From Verrucomicrobiaceae bacterium (GTDB lineage Bacteria > Verrucomicrobiota > Verrucomicrobiia > Verrucomicrobiales > V1-33), in assembly GCA_027483175.1 (NCBI GenBank), contig JAIXVE010000349.1, forward strand, positions 1 to 48,817: a stretch of 48,817 bases of DNA, read 5' to 3'. This document shows, one piece after another, positions 24,012 to 34,473 of the stretch; the first letter of the stretch is position 1; each line of letters begins with the position of its first letter. The position numbers and the translations under genes are program-made. Below the pieces are notes generated by a model. The model searched no databases. It was not told the DNA's origin and was given only the letters and a program-made list of their open reading frames with translations.

Positions 24012-26195
24012 TCAGTCTGCTCGCGCCGCCACCGGCACCGTCCGGAATCTCAGCCTAACCTCCCCAGTCGGCCCCGGCAAACCCGTCAGCGTCGCCCCGA
24101 TCTGCGCCGACAACGCCTCCACTATCCTCCACGACAGCGAATCCGTACCCCCCGCCACCACGCGCCCATCCCCAGTCACCACCCGGTCCCCCACACTCAG
24201 CACCGCCTCCCCGGCCCCCGCCACCAACCCCACCCGCACCACCGGATCCGGCTGCCCCGCCCGCTGCGCCATCGCCACCGACAGCAACTCCCCGAGAATC
24301 ACTCCTAACGTAATCGCCAGCTTCTGCGGCAGCTGCACCGCCTCCACCGCCATCTCCACCCGCGGCACCCCACCAGCCACCCCACGACTCTCCCGCAACG
24401 CCCCCGCCAGCTCCGTCGCATACCTCGCAAAATCCACCCGGTCATCCTCCCCGCCTATCATCCGGTAAATCAGCGCCACCGCCGCCAGCCGGTCCCGCCC
24501 CGCCGTCACCGCGTCCCTAACCTCCCCCGCAGGCGCATCATCCGCCTGCAGCGCCAGCAGGCTCGACAGCAACTGCAGATCATTCCTCGCCCGATGCAGC
24601 GTCACCGTCGCCCGCCCCGCCACCGGACCCGCCGCCCCCGCCCGCTCGCGGATCAATGCCAGAAACTTCCGGCTCCCGCCCGCCTCGTCCGTCACCGGCA
24701 CCAGCTCCACCTCCGCCGTCCCCGTACTCCGGTCCCGCCGCCGGAACCCGCTCACCGCCTTCCACCGACCCTCCCGATTCAATTGCTCACTGATCTCCTC
24801 ACTGAACGACCGCGCATCGTCCGGCCGGAACAATCGATACAATCCCTCACCTTCCAGCTCCCCTAGCGTATACCCGAACATCCGCTCCGCCGCCCCATTC
24901 AACCCGCTGATCCGCCCGCGGTCATTCATCACCACCACCGCACTCTCCAACCCCTCAAACCACGCCATCCCCTCACCCGCTCCACGCACCCCCGCCGCCA
25001 CCGCCGTCACATCCCGCAACACCACCCCGTACTCGCCCGCACCCTCCACACTCAGCAACACCATCCGCGCCTCCAGCACCCGCGCCCGCACCTTCACATC
25101 CGGCTGAAACACAAACTCACACCGCGTCTCCGCCTCAGGATTCTCCCGCAACCGCGCCATCATCACATCCAGCGGCAATGGCTCCGCAATCGCCGGCAGC
25201 ACCGCCTCCAGCATCCGCTCCCGCACCACCTCCCCAGCCGGCAGCAACCCACCGAAATCACGCCCGCCAGAATACTCCAGTATCCTCCCCTTCCCATCCA
25301 GAACCATCACCAGATCCGCCACCGTCTGCGCCATCCGCCCCTCCACCCACGGCAATGGCCGCACCGCTCCACTTCCCGACGCACTAACACCCACACCCGC
25401 AGCACCAGCCCCCGCCACCACCGGAACCAGAAACAACGCCGCATGCACCACCTCCCCATCCTCACCCCGCGTCACCGAAACACTCATGCTCACCGGCGTC
25501 CGCGTCCCGTCCCGCTCAGTCATCTCCGTCAGCACTCCTCCCAGCACCGCACCGCTCCCACCCTCCGCCATCACCTTCACCACCCGCTCCACTTCCACCT
25601 CAGGCAGCAGCTTCCCCAACCCAGCCCGCCGAATCTCCACCCGCGAATACCCCGTCAACTCCTCAAACCTCGCACTCGCCTCCGTCACATTCCCACTCGC
25701 ATTCAAAACCGCCACCGCCACCCCGCAACTCTGAAACAACCCACGGTACCTCGCCTCACTCGCCTTCAATGTCTGCTCCTCAAGCCTCGAATCCGTCACA
25801 TCAAAAACCGTCAGCAGCAACCGATGCCCCGGCAGCACCGACGGCCGAAACTCCACTTCCTTCATCCATCCCTCCGCATTCCGCATCGAACACGTCCACG
25901 GCAGCCGCCGCCGCCACACCCGCTCCCACCAGTCATCCATCGCCCGCTCCTGCGGCTCATTCTCACTCCCAAACGCCCGCTTCAACCACAACGCCAATCC
26001 CCCGCACTCCTCCACCCCATACCCCAGCACCGTCCGATGCTGCGGATTCACATACAGCACATCCGCCATGTCGCTCAACACCATCATCCCAAACGGCGCT
26101 GCCTCCGCCATCTCTCGAAACAGCAATCCCTCCCCAGCCTTCGCTTCAGGACGCGGCTTGCCGCTTTCGGCCTCGGATGCAGGTGCAGTACTCAT
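24012..26195 (-). CDS. Multi-PAS histidine-kinase-like protein with degenerate ATPase domain
   Basis: A 727 aa cytoplasmic protein without membrane segments. Four PAS-like regions are visible, including PFGMMVLSDMADVLYVNPQH, YRGLFQSCGVAVAVLNASG, MVLDGKGRILEYSGG and VVVMNDRGRISGLNGAAERMF. Near residue 540 is a HisKA_2/HWE-type box (LHRARNDLQLLSSLLAL), with one histidine in the expected place. The ATPase domain that should follow is eroded: the N-box reads GELLSVAMA where NELxxNA is expected, and the DxGxG motif reads SVGDRVVTGDG. ATP binding is therefore doubtful, and it may be a sensor scaffold. No response regulator is nearby. It ends 9 bases before dnaG, implying co-transcription with dnaG-rpoD. 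Confidence 0.82.
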   Translation of the reverse strand: MSTAPASEAESGKPRPEAKAGEGLLFREMAEAAPFGMMVLSDMADVLYVNPQHRTVLGYGVEECGGLALWLKRAFGSENEPQERAMDDWWERVWRRRLPWTCSMRNAEGWMKEVEFRPSVLPGHRLLLTVFDVTDSRLEEQTLKASEARYRGLFQSCGVAVAVLNASGNVTEASARFEELTGYSRVEIRRAGLGKLLPEVEVERVVKVMAEGGSGAVLGGVLTEMTERDGTRTPVSMSVSVTRGEDGEVVHAALFLVPVVAGAGAAGVGVSASGSGAVRPLPWVEGRMAQTVADLVMVLDGKGRILEYSGGRDFGGLLPAGEVVRERMLEAVLPAIAEPLPLDVMMARLRENPEAETRCEFVFQPDVKVRARVLEARMVLLSVEGAGEYGVVLRDVTAVAAGVRGAGEGMAWFEGLESAVVVMNDRGRISGLNGAAERMFGYTLGELEGEGLYRLFRPDDARSFSEEISEQLNREGRWKAVSGFRRRDRSTGTAEVELVPVTDEAGGSRKFLALIRERAGAAGPVAGRATVTLHRARNDLQLLSSLLALQADDAPAGEVRDAVTAGRDRLAAVALIYRMIGGEDDRVDFARYATELAGALRESRGVAGGVPRVEMAVEAVQLPQKLAITLGVILGELLSVAMAQRAGQPDPVVRVGLVAGAGEAVLSVGDRVVTGDGRVVAGGTDSLSWRIVEALSAQIGATLTGLPGPTGEVRLRFRTVPVAARAD

Positions 26196-26287
26196 CAGCA
26201 GTTTCGCAGAATTCTGATCGTAAACTCCCAGAATGCCCGCCTCCCCCGTTTCCGCAAGGCGTTCCCAAAATCTTCAACCCGCCCAAC

Positions 26288-27508
26288 TCATCGCCCGCCC
26301 ACCTTCCACAAACTCCCGTCACTCCGCACATACACCGACTTCCCACTCAGCGACGGCGTGCACAAAATCGGCTCCCCAAGCTCCAGCCGCCCCGTCACCT
26401 TCCCCTCCTCACCCACCGCCGACGCCGTATCCACCCCGATCAGCACCCCAAGCTCACTCCCAATGTAAAGCATCGGCCCAGCCATCACCGGACTCCCGCT
26501 GAACTTACCGTCCAGCCGCAGCTTCCACGGCCGCTCCCCATCCTCCAGATTCGCACACGTCAGCACCCCAGCCCCACTCACCGCAAACAACCGCCCGCCA
26601 TGCATCACCGGACTCGCCGTGTCCGCTGACACCTGCGCCGATTCCCACACCCGCTCCGGTGGCGTCGTCCCTCCCTTCAATCGCCACACCGCATGCCCCT
26701 TCCCAGGCCGCGGCTGCGCCATGAAACTCCCACTCACCGTAATCGACGGAATACTGCTCCCAGGCCCCTCCAGCTTCCACCGCTCCCGACCACTCTTCGG
26801 ATCCACCGCCACCGCCCCGTCCCGCGACGCCACAATCACCGTCTCCGTCCCGTCCGCCTCACGCTGCACCGCCGGCGACGTCCAGTTCGCATCCTTCGCC
26901 CCAGGCCGGTGCCACAACTCCACCCCAGTCGCAGCATCAATCCCCGCAGTGAAACTGTCCGAATCATTCTCAATCTGCGCCACCACCACCCCGCCAGCCA
27001 TCACCGGCGACGACGCCAGCCCAAGGCTGTTCCCAGCATTCGGATAATCCACCATCAACCCCCTCAGCCACACAAGGTTCCCCTCCATATCCAGACAGAT
27101 CAGATCGTTCGACGAAAACAGCGCATACACATGCTTCCCGTCCGAACACGGCGTCGGAGCCGCATTGCACGTCTTCGCATGGCACATCGTCCGCCCCGTC
27201 GCCCGGAACTCCCGCTCCCAGATCAGCTTCCCATCCCCATCCCCGAAACACAACACATGCAGCCGCTCCTGCTTCGGCCCGCTCGCCGCCGTCACATACA
27301 CCCGCCCCCCAACCACCAGCGGCGACGACAACCCCCGCCCAGGCAACGCCGCCTTCCACGCCACCCCATCCGCTCCCTCAAACGTCCGCGGCGGATTGCT
27401 CCCCTCACCAGCATTCCCACTCGAACCAGGCCCCCGGAACTGCAGCCAGTCAGAAGAAGCACGCCCAGCCAGCGGCAGGAACGTAAGGATCAGCAGCGCT
27501 CTCATCAT
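26288..27508 (-). CDS. PQQ-like beta-propeller repeat protein, exported
   Basis: A 406 aa protein with a signal peptide ([19 protein letters not shown]). It has a PVC-typical start ([17 protein letters not shown]) and repeated propeller blades such as [67 protein letters not shown] and [24 protein letters not shown]. Such pyrrolo-quinoline-quinone-like repeats occur in dehydrogenases and in BamB. No PQQ cofactor ligands or catalytic domain are visible, so I treat it as a periplasmic binding or scaffold protein. It is divergent from metK and 92 bases upstream of the PAS gene. Confidence 0.85.
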   Translation of the reverse strand: MMRALLILTFLPLAGRASSDWLQFRGPGSSGNAGEGSNPPRTFEGADGVAWKAALPGRGLSSPLVVGGRVYVTAASGPKQERLHVLCFGDGDGKLIWEREFRATGRTMCHAKTCNAAPTPCSDGKHVYALFSSNDLICLDMEGNLVWLRGLMVDYPNAGNSLGLASSPVMAGGVVVAQIENDSDSFTAGIDAATGVELWHRPGAKDANWTSPAVQREADGTETVIVASRDGAVAVDPKSGRERWKLEGPGSSIPSITVSGSFMAQPRPGKGHAVWRLKGGTTPPERVWESAQVSADTASPVMHGGRLFAVSGAGVLTCANLEDGERPWKLRLDGKFSGSPVMAGPMLYIGSELGVLIGVDTASAVGEEGKVTGRLELGEPILCTPSLSGKSVYVRSDGSLWKVGGR

Positions 27509-27700
27509 CCCATCCCCTTAACCCCTCCCTCCCCTCAAGGCAACCTCCGTCTGCTCCTCTCACCCCCTCGTCCCACCAGAAACGCATTGACCGCCCCTCA
27601 CCCGAAGTGCAATGCCACCATGCCGCACTCCGGCCGACCACGGCACACCTGCGCTCGCCTTTTTCTTCCTTTCCTAAAAACGCCAACCTCCCTGCTCACC

Positions 27701-28897
27701 ATGTCCCGCTCGTTCATCTTCTCTTCTGAATCCGTCGGCGAAGGCCACCCGGACAAAGTCTGCGACACCATCTCCGACGCCATCCTCGACGCCTGCCTCA
27801 CTCAGGACAAATCCTCCCGCGTCGCCTGCGAATCCTTCGCCAAATCAAACGTCGTCGTCGTCGGTGGCGAAATCACCATCCCCAACATCGGCACCAAAAG
27901 CCTCGACGAGGTCATCAATATCCCCAAAATCATCCGCGCCGCCGTCCGCGAAATCGGCTACACCAACGACGACGACGTCTTCCACGCCGACCGCATCTTC
28001 ATCAACGAATACCTCACCACCCAGTCCCCTGACATCGCCCAGGGCGTCGATTCCAAAAAAGCCAAAGGCAAGAAAACCGCCGAACAGGGCGCAGGCGACC
28101 AGGGCATCATGTTCGGCTACGCCTGCAATGAAACTCCGGAACTGATGCCGGCTCCCATCATGTTCGCCCACCGCCTCGGCCGCGAACTCACCGCCATCCG
28201 CAAAGCCGGCAAAGCCAAATGGCTCCGCCCGGACGCCAAAAGCCAGGTCTCCGTCGAGTACGTCAACGGCAAGCCCACCCGCATCACTAACGTCGTCATC
28301 TCCACTCAGCACGCGGCCGGCGTCGAACACGCAGAAATCGAAAAATTCTGCATCGAGAAAATCATCCGCAAGGTCCTCCCCAAAAACATGCTGACCTCAG
28401 CCACGGAGTTCCTCATCAACCCCACCGGCAACTTCGTCGTCGGCGGCCCTCAAGGCGATAGCGGTCTCACCGGCCGTAAAATCATCGTCGATACCTACGG
28501 CGGCATGGGCCGTCACGGCGGCGGCGCCTTCTCCGGCAAAGATCCCTCCAAGGTCGACCGCTCCGCCGCCTACATGGGCCGCTGGGTCGCCAAAAACGTC
28601 GTCGCCGCTGGCCTCGCCGCTCGCTGCGAGGTCCAGTTCGCCTACGCCATCGGCCACCCGCAACCCGTCAGCGTCCACATCGACTCCTTCGGCACCGGCA
28701 CCGTCTCGGACGACTCCATCCTCGCCGCCGTCCTCAAAACCTTCTCCTTCAAGCCAGCCGACATCGTCGCCCAGCTCAACCTCCTCCGCCCGATCTATAG
28801 CAAGACCACCAACTACGGTCACTTCGGCAAGGACGACAAGGACCTCACATGGGAATCCACGGACAAGGCCGCCGCCCTCAAAAAGCTCGCGAAGTAA
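27701..28897 (+). CDS. metK: S-adenosylmethionine synthase MetK
   Basis: Makes S-adenosylmethionine from ATP and methionine; 398 aa from the ATG at 27701 (the track start at 26693 is an artefact reading antisense into the PQQ gene). The N-terminal signature [23 protein letters not shown] carries the ATP/metal-site residues. [13 protein letters not shown] is the conserved adenosine-binding motif, and [21 protein letters not shown] is the phosphate-binding motif. The protein carries a family-atypical K-rich insert ([12 protein letters not shown]). The upstream region (27509-27700) shows no recognisable SAM riboswitch. A strong terminator follows at 28917. Confidence 0.97.
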   Translation: MSRSFIFSSESVGEGHPDKVCDTISDAILDACLTQDKSSRVACESFAKSNVVVVGGEITIPNIGTKSLDEVINIPKIIRAAVREIGYTNDDDVFHADRIFINEYLTTQSPDIAQGVDSKKAKGKKTAEQGAGDQGIMFGYACNETPELMPAPIMFAHRLGRELTAIRKAGKAKWLRPDAKSQVSVEYVNGKPTRITNVVISTQHAAGVEHAEIEKFCIEKIIRKVLPKNMLTSATEFLINPTGNFVVGGPQGDSGLTGRKIIVDTYGGMGRHGGGAFSGKDPSKVDRSAAYMGRWVAKNVVAAGLAARCEVQFAYAIGHPQPVSVHIDSFGTGTVSDDSILAAVLKTFSFKPADIVAQLNLLRPIYSKTTNYGHFGKDDKDLTWESTDKAAALKKLAK

Positions 28898-28916
28898 TTC
28901 CCCTCTCTCCCCTCCC

Positions 28917-28962
28917 AGCCGCGCCCTCCCGCTCACCTCGGGTCGGCGCGGCTTTTCTTTTC
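28917..28962 (+). terminator. Rho-independent terminator after metK
   Basis: A perfect 9-bp stem AGCCGCGCC (28917-28925) / GGCGCGGCT (28945-28953), with a 19-base loop, is followed by TTTTCTTTT. It starts 20 bases after the metK stop and separates metK from the converging RND pump gene. Confidence 0.85.
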
Positions 28963-28972
28963 CACCCCCAAC

Positions 28973-31900
28973 TCACACCTCCTCACTGGCAACCACCGCC
29001 CTCCTCCCCAGCCACCCGTACAACGCAGGCATCAGCAGCAGGCTCATCCCCGTCGACGTCACCAGCCCGCCCAGAATCACCACCGCCATCGGATGCTCGA
29101 TCTCATGCCCCGGCTCGTTCCCCCGCAGCGCCAGCGGCACCACCGCCAGCCCCGCACAAAGCGCCGTCATCAGAATCGGCACCAGCCGCTCCCGCGCCCC
29201 GCGCCGCACCAGCTCCTCACCAAACTCCATCCCCTCCACCTCCCGCAAATGCTGATAGTGACTCAGCAGCATGATCCCGTTCCGCGCCGCTATCCCCAGC
29301 ACCGTCACAAACCCGATCAACCCACCCATGCTTAGCACGCCCCCGCTCCACCACACCGCCACCACTCCCCCAATCAGCGCAAACGGCAGGCTCAGCACCG
29401 CTAGCAAGGTCACCCTCGCATTCTGAAAATCCGCCTGCAGCAGCACCACCACCCCAGCCAGCGCCGCCAGCCCCAGCCACATCAGCCGGTCCCGCGCCGC
29501 CTCACGCGCCGCATACTCCCCCGGAAATTCCGCATGGCTCCCCTCCGCAAACGTCAGCCCCTTCACCCGCCGCTGCACTTCCTCCGCCACCGACCCCAGA
29601 TCCCTCCCCGCCACATTGCACGTCACATCAATCCGCCGCGACGCACCCTCGCGCCGAATCTCGTTAGGCGTCGGACTCACCGCCACCGTCGCCACATCCC
29701 CCAGCCGCACATGCCCGCCCCCCGGCACATCAATCAGCAACCCCGCCACCGCCGCCGCATCCCCCCGCACTTCAGCCCCACCCCACACCACCACCCGGTG
29801 AATCTTCTGATCCTCAAACACCTCCCCCACCCGCGTCCCCTGCACATACGTCGACACCGCCCGCCGCACCGCCCCACTGCTCACCCCAGCCGCCTCCATC
29901 TCCGCAGGCCGCAGATCAATGCGCAGATGCGGCACCAGGTTCTGCTGCTCCACCTTCAACCCCGTCACCCCCGGAATCTCCCGCATCACCGCACTAGCCG
30001 CCTCCGCCTGCGCCCGCAATCCCTCCAGATCACTCCCGAAAATCCTCACCACAATCGACGCCCCCGCTCCCGTCAGCACTTCCTTCACCCGTTCCCTCAG
30101 ATACGTCTGCACATCCCGGTACAACCCCGGATACCCTTCCACAATCCCGTTGATCCGCTTCACCGAGGTCTCGTAATCCACCCCTCGGTCAAGGCTGATC
30201 CACAGCTCCGTGAAGTTCGCCCCCACCACCTCGTCCCCGAACTCCGCTCGACCGATGTGCGACCCGAAATGCTTCACGCCTTCCACTCCCCGCAGCTCCA
30301 CACTCGCCCGCTGCGTGATCCGCGTCATCGCCTCCAGCGACGTCCCCGTCTTCTCCACCCAGTGCATCAGAAAATCCCGCTCCTTGAACTCCGGCAGAAA
30401 CTCCTCGCCCAATCCCCGCGCCAGCCAACCCGCCCCCGCCAGCGACACCACCACCAGCCCCATCGCCACCCGCGGCACCCGCACCACCGGACCTAACACT
30501 CTCCCGTAGATCCCCTTCAGCCACCTCGGCAGCCAGTGCTCCCGCCGCTCCAGGGTCCGCCCCCGCAGCAGCACCAGGCTCAACGCCGGCGTCACCGTCA
30601 GCGCCACCACCAGCGAACACAGCACCGACAGCACATACGCCAGCACCAGTGGCCGGAAAAAACTCCCCGCCAGTCCCTCAAGGAAAAACACCGGCAGCGT
30701 CACCAGCACCACCACCAGCGTCGCCACCACCACCGCACTCCGCACCTCCAGCGACGCCTCCAGTATCACCGGCAGCACCGGCCGCCGCACCGCCGCCACC
30801 GCATTCTCCCGCAGCCGCCTCAGCACGTTCTCCACATCAATCACCGCATCGTCCACCACCTCCCCTAACGCAATCACCAGCCCCGCCAGCACCATCGTGT
30901 TGATCGTCTGCCCCTGCCACCTCAGCACCAGCACCGCCGCCAGCAGCGACAGCGGAATCGCCGTCAGGCTGATCACCGCCGTCCGCCAGTCGAACAGAAA
31001 ACACACCAGCACCACCACCACCAGCCCGCACCCCACCCACAACGCCCGCGTCAGATTCGCCAGCGATTCCTCAATGAAGGTCGCCGGCCGGAAAATCTTC
31101 CGATCCACCTCCACCCCGGGCATCCCCGCCTGCAGCGCATCCAGCGCCGCCTCCACCCCGCGCGTCACCTCAAGCGTGTTCCCCCACGGCACTTTCTCCA
31201 CAATCAGCAGCAGCCCAGGCTCATCATTGATGATCGCATCCCCGATCGGGGGCGCATGCCCCGTCACCACCTCCGCCACATCTCCTAACCGCAACCGCAC
31301 CCCCCCAGGCACCTCGATCACCGCCGCCCTCAGATCCTCCGCACTCCGCACCGGCGGCGTCATCCGCACCGGCAACCGCTGGTTCGGCGTCTCCACAAAC
31401 CCGCCCGCCGTCACCACCGCCGCATCCCCAGCCGCACGCACCACCTGATCCAGCGTCACCCCGCTCGCCCTCAATCGCTCCGGATCCACCAGCACCTGAT
31501 ACTCTTCATCCCGCTGCCCCCAGATCGCCACATTCGCCACCCCCGGCACCGCCATCAGCCGCGGCCGCACCGTCCACACCGCAAGCTCGCTCATCTCCAT
31601 CTGCGTCATCACCCGCGACGTCATCCCTAACTTCATCACCCGGCTCAATGACGAATGCGGCGGCAGCAGCACCGGTGCCTTCGCCACCGCCGGCAGCCTC
31701 ACCCGCGCCTGCGCCAGTCGCTCCTGAATCCCCACCCGCGACGCCATCAACTCCGTCCCTTCCTCGAAGATCAGCACCACCGACGACAACCCGGCCACCG
31801 ACTTCGACCGCACCGTCTTCAACCACGGCAATCCGTTCAACGCACTCTCCACAGGCACCGTCACCAACGCATCCACTTCCTCCGTCGACAACCCCGGAGC

Positions 31901-32056
31901 CTCCGTCTGCACCTCCGCCAGCGGCGGCGCAAACTCCGGAAACACGTCCATCGGCGCATCCCGCAACCCGCGCCAACCCACCCACACCAGCACACACGCC
32001 CCGCACAGCACCACCACCCGGTAACGCAACGCCGCAGAAACAATCGCACTCAGCAT
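28973..32056 (-). CDS. Heavy-metal-type RND efflux pump (CusA/CzcA family)
   Basis: A 1027 aa inner-membrane proton-driven pump. It has the RND plan: TM1 at [42 protein letters not shown] just after it, a large periplasmic loop, TM2-6, and the same half repeated (second loop after [15 protein letters not shown]). The TM4 signature [21 protein letters not shown], with paired acidic residues, is typical of the heavy-metal-efflux subfamily. The methionine triad used by CusA for Cu(I)/Ag(I) is not evident, so a divalent metal or other cation is equally possible. It is last in a - strand operon: regulator, kinase, outer-membrane factor, adaptor, pump. Confidence 0.92.
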   Translation of the reverse strand: MLSAIVSAALRYRVVVLCGACVLVWVGWRGLRDAPMDVFPEFAPPLAEVQTEAPGLSTEEVDALVTVPVESALNGLPWLKTVRSKSVAGLSSVVLIFEEGTELMASRVGIQERLAQARVRLPAVAKAPVLLPPHSSLSRVMKLGMTSRVMTQMEMSELAVWTVRPRLMAVPGVANVAIWGQRDEEYQVLVDPERLRASGVTLDQVVRAAGDAAVVTAGGFVETPNQRLPVRMTPPVRSAEDLRAAVIEVPGGVRLRLGDVAEVVTGHAPPIGDAIINDEPGLLLIVEKVPWGNTLEVTRGVEAALDALQAGMPGVEVDRKIFRPATFIEESLANLTRALWVGCGLVVVVLVCFLFDWRTAVISLTAIPLSLLAAVLVLRWQGQTINTMVLAGLVIALGEVVDDAVIDVENVLRRLRENAVAAVRRPVLPVILEASLEVRSAVVVATLVVVLVTLPVFFLEGLAGSFFRPLVLAYVLSVLCSLVVALTVTPALSLVLLRGRTLERREHWLPRWLKGIYGRVLGPVVRVPRVAMGLVVVSLAGAGWLARGLGEEFLPEFKERDFLMHWVEKTGTSLEAMTRITQRASVELRGVEGVKHFGSHIGRAEFGDEVVGANFTELWISLDRGVDYETSVKRINGIVEGYPGLYRDVQTYLRERVKEVLTGAGASIVVRIFGSDLEGLRAQAEAASAVMREIPGVTGLKVEQQNLVPHLRIDLRPAEMEAAGVSSGAVRRAVSTYVQGTRVGEVFEDQKIHRVVVWGGAEVRGDAAAVAGLLIDVPGGGHVRLGDVATVAVSPTPNEIRREGASRRIDVTCNVAGRDLGSVAEEVQRRVKGLTFAEGSHAEFPGEYAAREAARDRLMWLGLAALAGVVVLLQADFQNARVTLLAVLSLPFALIGGVVAVWWSGGVLSMGGLIGFVTVLGIAARNGIMLLSHYQHLREVEGMEFGEELVRRGARERLVPILMTALCAGLAVVPLALRGNEPGHEIEHPMAVVILGGLVTSTGMSLLLMPALYGWLGRRAVVASEEV

Positions 32057-32104
32057 AATCTTGTCAGTTCATCCCCATCACTCGATTCCGTTCACCTGGC
32101 AGGC

Positions 32105-33103
32105 TCACTTGAACCCTCCAAACTCCGCCCCGAACAACTCCGCGGCCCCCGACGTCACCACCTCCACCCCCGCCGCAGGCCCAGCCCCCAGCACCGCCAG
32201 CACTCCCGCCTTCCGCTGCACATCCACCCGCCGCCTCCGGTACGCCCCGCCCCCCGCAGCCTCATAAACCCAGCTCCCGCCCCCCGCATCGTACAACACC
32301 GCCGACCACGGCACCGTCAGCACTTCCTCACCACTCCCAGCCACCGCAATCTCCACCATCACCCGCTGCCCAGGCACCATCCCCAGCCCCGCACACCGGT
32401 AATGCAGATCCACCGTCCCCGCCGCCGCACTCGCCGATGGCACCGACGCCACCGGCTCCGCCTCCACCGCCGCTCCCCCAGCCCCAGCCGTCACCCGCAC
32501 CACCGCCCGCGCCCCCGCATCCAGCCCCGCCAGCTCCAACGACGGCACCGCCACGCTGATCCACCGCTCCGGCTTCCCTAGCACTTCCCCCGGATCCTCA
32601 CCCAGCAACCGCCGCTGCCCCTCCGCCGTCCGCAACGCTATCACCGCCTGATCCCGCAACGCCTTCGCCTCATCCCTCGCCCGACCGCTCCCCGCAGACT
32701 CCCGCGACAACTCCTCCGCTCGCCGCAACGCCACCGTCGCCGCCTCCAATCCCGCCGCCGCCGCCTCCACCGCCCCATCCGCCGTCACCTGCAATTCCGC
32801 CAGCCGCCTCAATTCCTCAGGCGTCGCCCCAGGCCGCGGCTGCAGCACCCCCGGCGCACCCAATGGCAGCAGCACCAACCCACCATACAACCGCACCGCC
32901 CCAACCTTCCGCCGCTCCACCTTCGCCGTCGCAATCCCCAACCGCTCCACCGCCTCGCGCGTCAGCACCAGGCGGTTCAATTCCCCCTCCGCCACAGGAT
33001 GCTCCACCCGCGACGGCCCCGCTCCGCCACCATCCGCCCCGGCAGCACGCCACGCCACCCCTAACCAGATCACCGGCAGTATTCGATAGTTCATAATCTT
33101 CAT
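32105..33103 (-). CDS. RND efflux periplasmic adaptor (membrane fusion protein)
   Basis: A 332 aa protein from the ATG at 33103, which overlaps the upstream TolC-like stop as ATGA (the track start at 33145 lies inside that gene). A signal peptide (LPVIWLGVAWRAAGA) is followed by a short barrel (RLGIATAKVERRKVGAVRLYGGLV), an alpha-hairpin coiled coil (about 95-165: ELRRLAELQVTADGAVEAAAAGLEA region), and C-terminal beta domains with GQRVMVEI and VPWSAVLYDAGG. It should bridge the pump and the outer-membrane factor. No added metal-binding module such as a CusF-like domain or His-rich tail is present. It is shorter than many CusB/CzcB proteins. Confidence 0.85.
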   Translation of the reverse strand: MKIMNYRILPVIWLGVAWRAAGADGGGAGPSRVEHPVAEGELNRLVLTREAVERLGIATAKVERRKVGAVRLYGGLVLLPLGAPGVLQPRPGATPEELRRLAELQVTADGAVEAAAAGLEAATVALRRAEELSRESAGSGRARDEAKALRDQAVIALRTAEGQRRLLGEDPGEVLGKPERWISVAVPSLELAGLDAGARAVVRVTAGAGGAAVEAEPVASVPSASAAAGTVDLHYRCAGLGMVPGQRVMVEIAVAGSGEEVLTVPWSAVLYDAGGGSWVYEAAGGGAYRRRRVDVQRKAGVLAVLGAGPAAGVEVVTSGAAELFGAEFGGFK

Positions 33104-34428
33104 GCGCCCACTCGCCCTCCCGTCGCCCGTTCCAGTTCCGCCCACGCCTCCCGCAACCGCCCCTCGCTCTCCGCCGCCCGACCCCGCGTCTCATTCAGCC
33201 GCCGCGCCACCTCCACCGCCACCGACGGCAACGCATCCCCAAGCTCCACCGCCCGCCGCGTCCTCGCCAGCACAGTCTCCATCTCCCTCACCACAGGCCC
33301 CCACCCCGCATGCACCGCCCTCGCCTGCTCCACCCGCACCCTCGCCGCCCGAATCTCCCCAGCCGCCTGCTCCCTCACCAGATTCAACCCTCGCCGCGCC
33401 TTCTCCAATTGCGCCGCCGCCGCCGCCCGCGCCCCGTCATTCCGCTGCCACAACGGCAGGCTCATACTATCAATCCCCGGCTGCAATCCCTCCTCCCCTC
33501 GATAATGCCCCGTCGCCGCCACCATCAGAATCTCCGCTCGCGCCAGCTTCGCCCGCGCCCCCGCCGCCACCACCGCCAGCTCCGCCGCCCTCACATCCGG
33601 CCGCACCGCCAATCCCCGCGCCACCAGTTCCCCCTCGCTCCCCGGCATCTCCCGACGCCTCATCTCCGTCACCCGCACCTCCAACGGCGCTCCGCCCGCG
33701 TTCATCCCTAGCAATCCCCGCAGCCGCTCCCGCGCCAGCCTCGCCTCCGCCTCCAGCCGCGTCGCCTCCTGCACCACCCCATGCGCTTCCGCCTCCGCCT
33801 GCTCCGCCTCCAGCACACTCATCTCTCCAGCCCCCGCTCGCTTCCGCGCCAATCCCGCCAGCTCCCCCATCAATCGACCCGACTCCTCACTCACCTCACG
33901 CCGCGCATCCGCCACCTCGATCCCCGCCCACGCCACCCGCACATCCCTCACCACATCCAGGGCCTGCTGCATCAGCTTCCCCGCCGTCACCTCCGCCTCC
34001 AGCATCGCCGCCCGCCGCCGCCCCGGCCGCAGCACCAGCGCTTCCAAAGGCAACCGACTGATGACCTCCAGCGCCCGCCCGTTCGACGGCATGAACACCG
34101 ACAAGGTCGGATTCGTCAGCTGCCCCGCACGGATCACCTCCGCCCGACTCACCCCCAGCTCCGCCAGCGCCATCTGCAATCCCGGATGATTCCACAACGC
34201 CGTCACCACCGCTTCCTCCTCCCCTAACGGCTTCCCACCTCCCACTCCGTCCGGCCACGAAAACACCAGCGCATCCGGCCTCGACCCCGCCTCATAACCT
34301 CCAGCCGCCACCCGATCCGCCACCGCCGGATCCACTCCCCGGCACGACACCCCAGCCAACGCCACCCCGCCTGCCACCGCAGCAAGGCGGAGCATCAGAA
34401 GATTCCCGGCGGCCGTCGTCTGCACCAT
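33100..34428 (-). CDS. TolC-family outer membrane efflux lipoprotein
   Basis: A 442 aa outer-membrane factor that forms the exit duct of the tripartite pump. I start at the ATG at 34428 (GAGGG lies about six bases upstream); the track uses the GTG one codon earlier. The N-terminus has a lipobox-like LAGVSC near residue 29, suggesting a lipid anchor. Two long alpha-helical repeats follow, each with the family pattern of heptad-rich helices: EEAVVTALWNHPGLQMALAEL with TNPTLSVFMP, and VRPDVRAAELAVVAAGARAKLARAE with a long coiled coil after LWQRND. It lies between the sensor kinase and the adaptor. Confidence 0.88.
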   Translation of the reverse strand: MVQTTAAGNLLMLRLAAVAGGVALAGVSCRGVDPAVADRVAAGGYEAGSRPDALVFSWPDGVGGGKPLGEEEAVVTALWNHPGLQMALAELGVSRAEVIRAGQLTNPTLSVFMPSNGRALEVISRLPLEALVLRPGRRRAAMLEAEVTAGKLMQQALDVVRDVRVAWAGIEVADARREVSEESGRLMGELAGLARKRAGAGEMSVLEAEQAEAEAHGVVQEATRLEAEARLARERLRGLLGMNAGGAPLEVRVTEMRRREMPGSEGELVARGLAVRPDVRAAELAVVAAGARAKLARAEILMVAATGHYRGEEGLQPGIDSMSLPLWQRNDGARAAAAAQLEKARRGLNLVREQAAGEIRAARVRVEQARAVHAGWGPVVREMETVLARTRRAVELGDALPSVAVEVARRLNETRGRAAESEGRLREAWAELERATGGRVGA

Positions 34429-34473
34429 CACCCACCCTCACCCGGTTCGCCCACCGCGCCATTAACACGTCCG

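Noticed and set aside
27509-27700. Possible SAM riboswitch upstream of metK
   Set aside because: I found none of the conserved core sequences or the paired helices of known SAM classes; the stretch is plain C-rich DNA.
26693-27700. N-terminal extension of MetK in the ORF track
   Set aside because: It is Arg/Pro-rich antisense sequence of the PQQ gene; the conserved MetK start is [18 protein letters not shown] at 27701.
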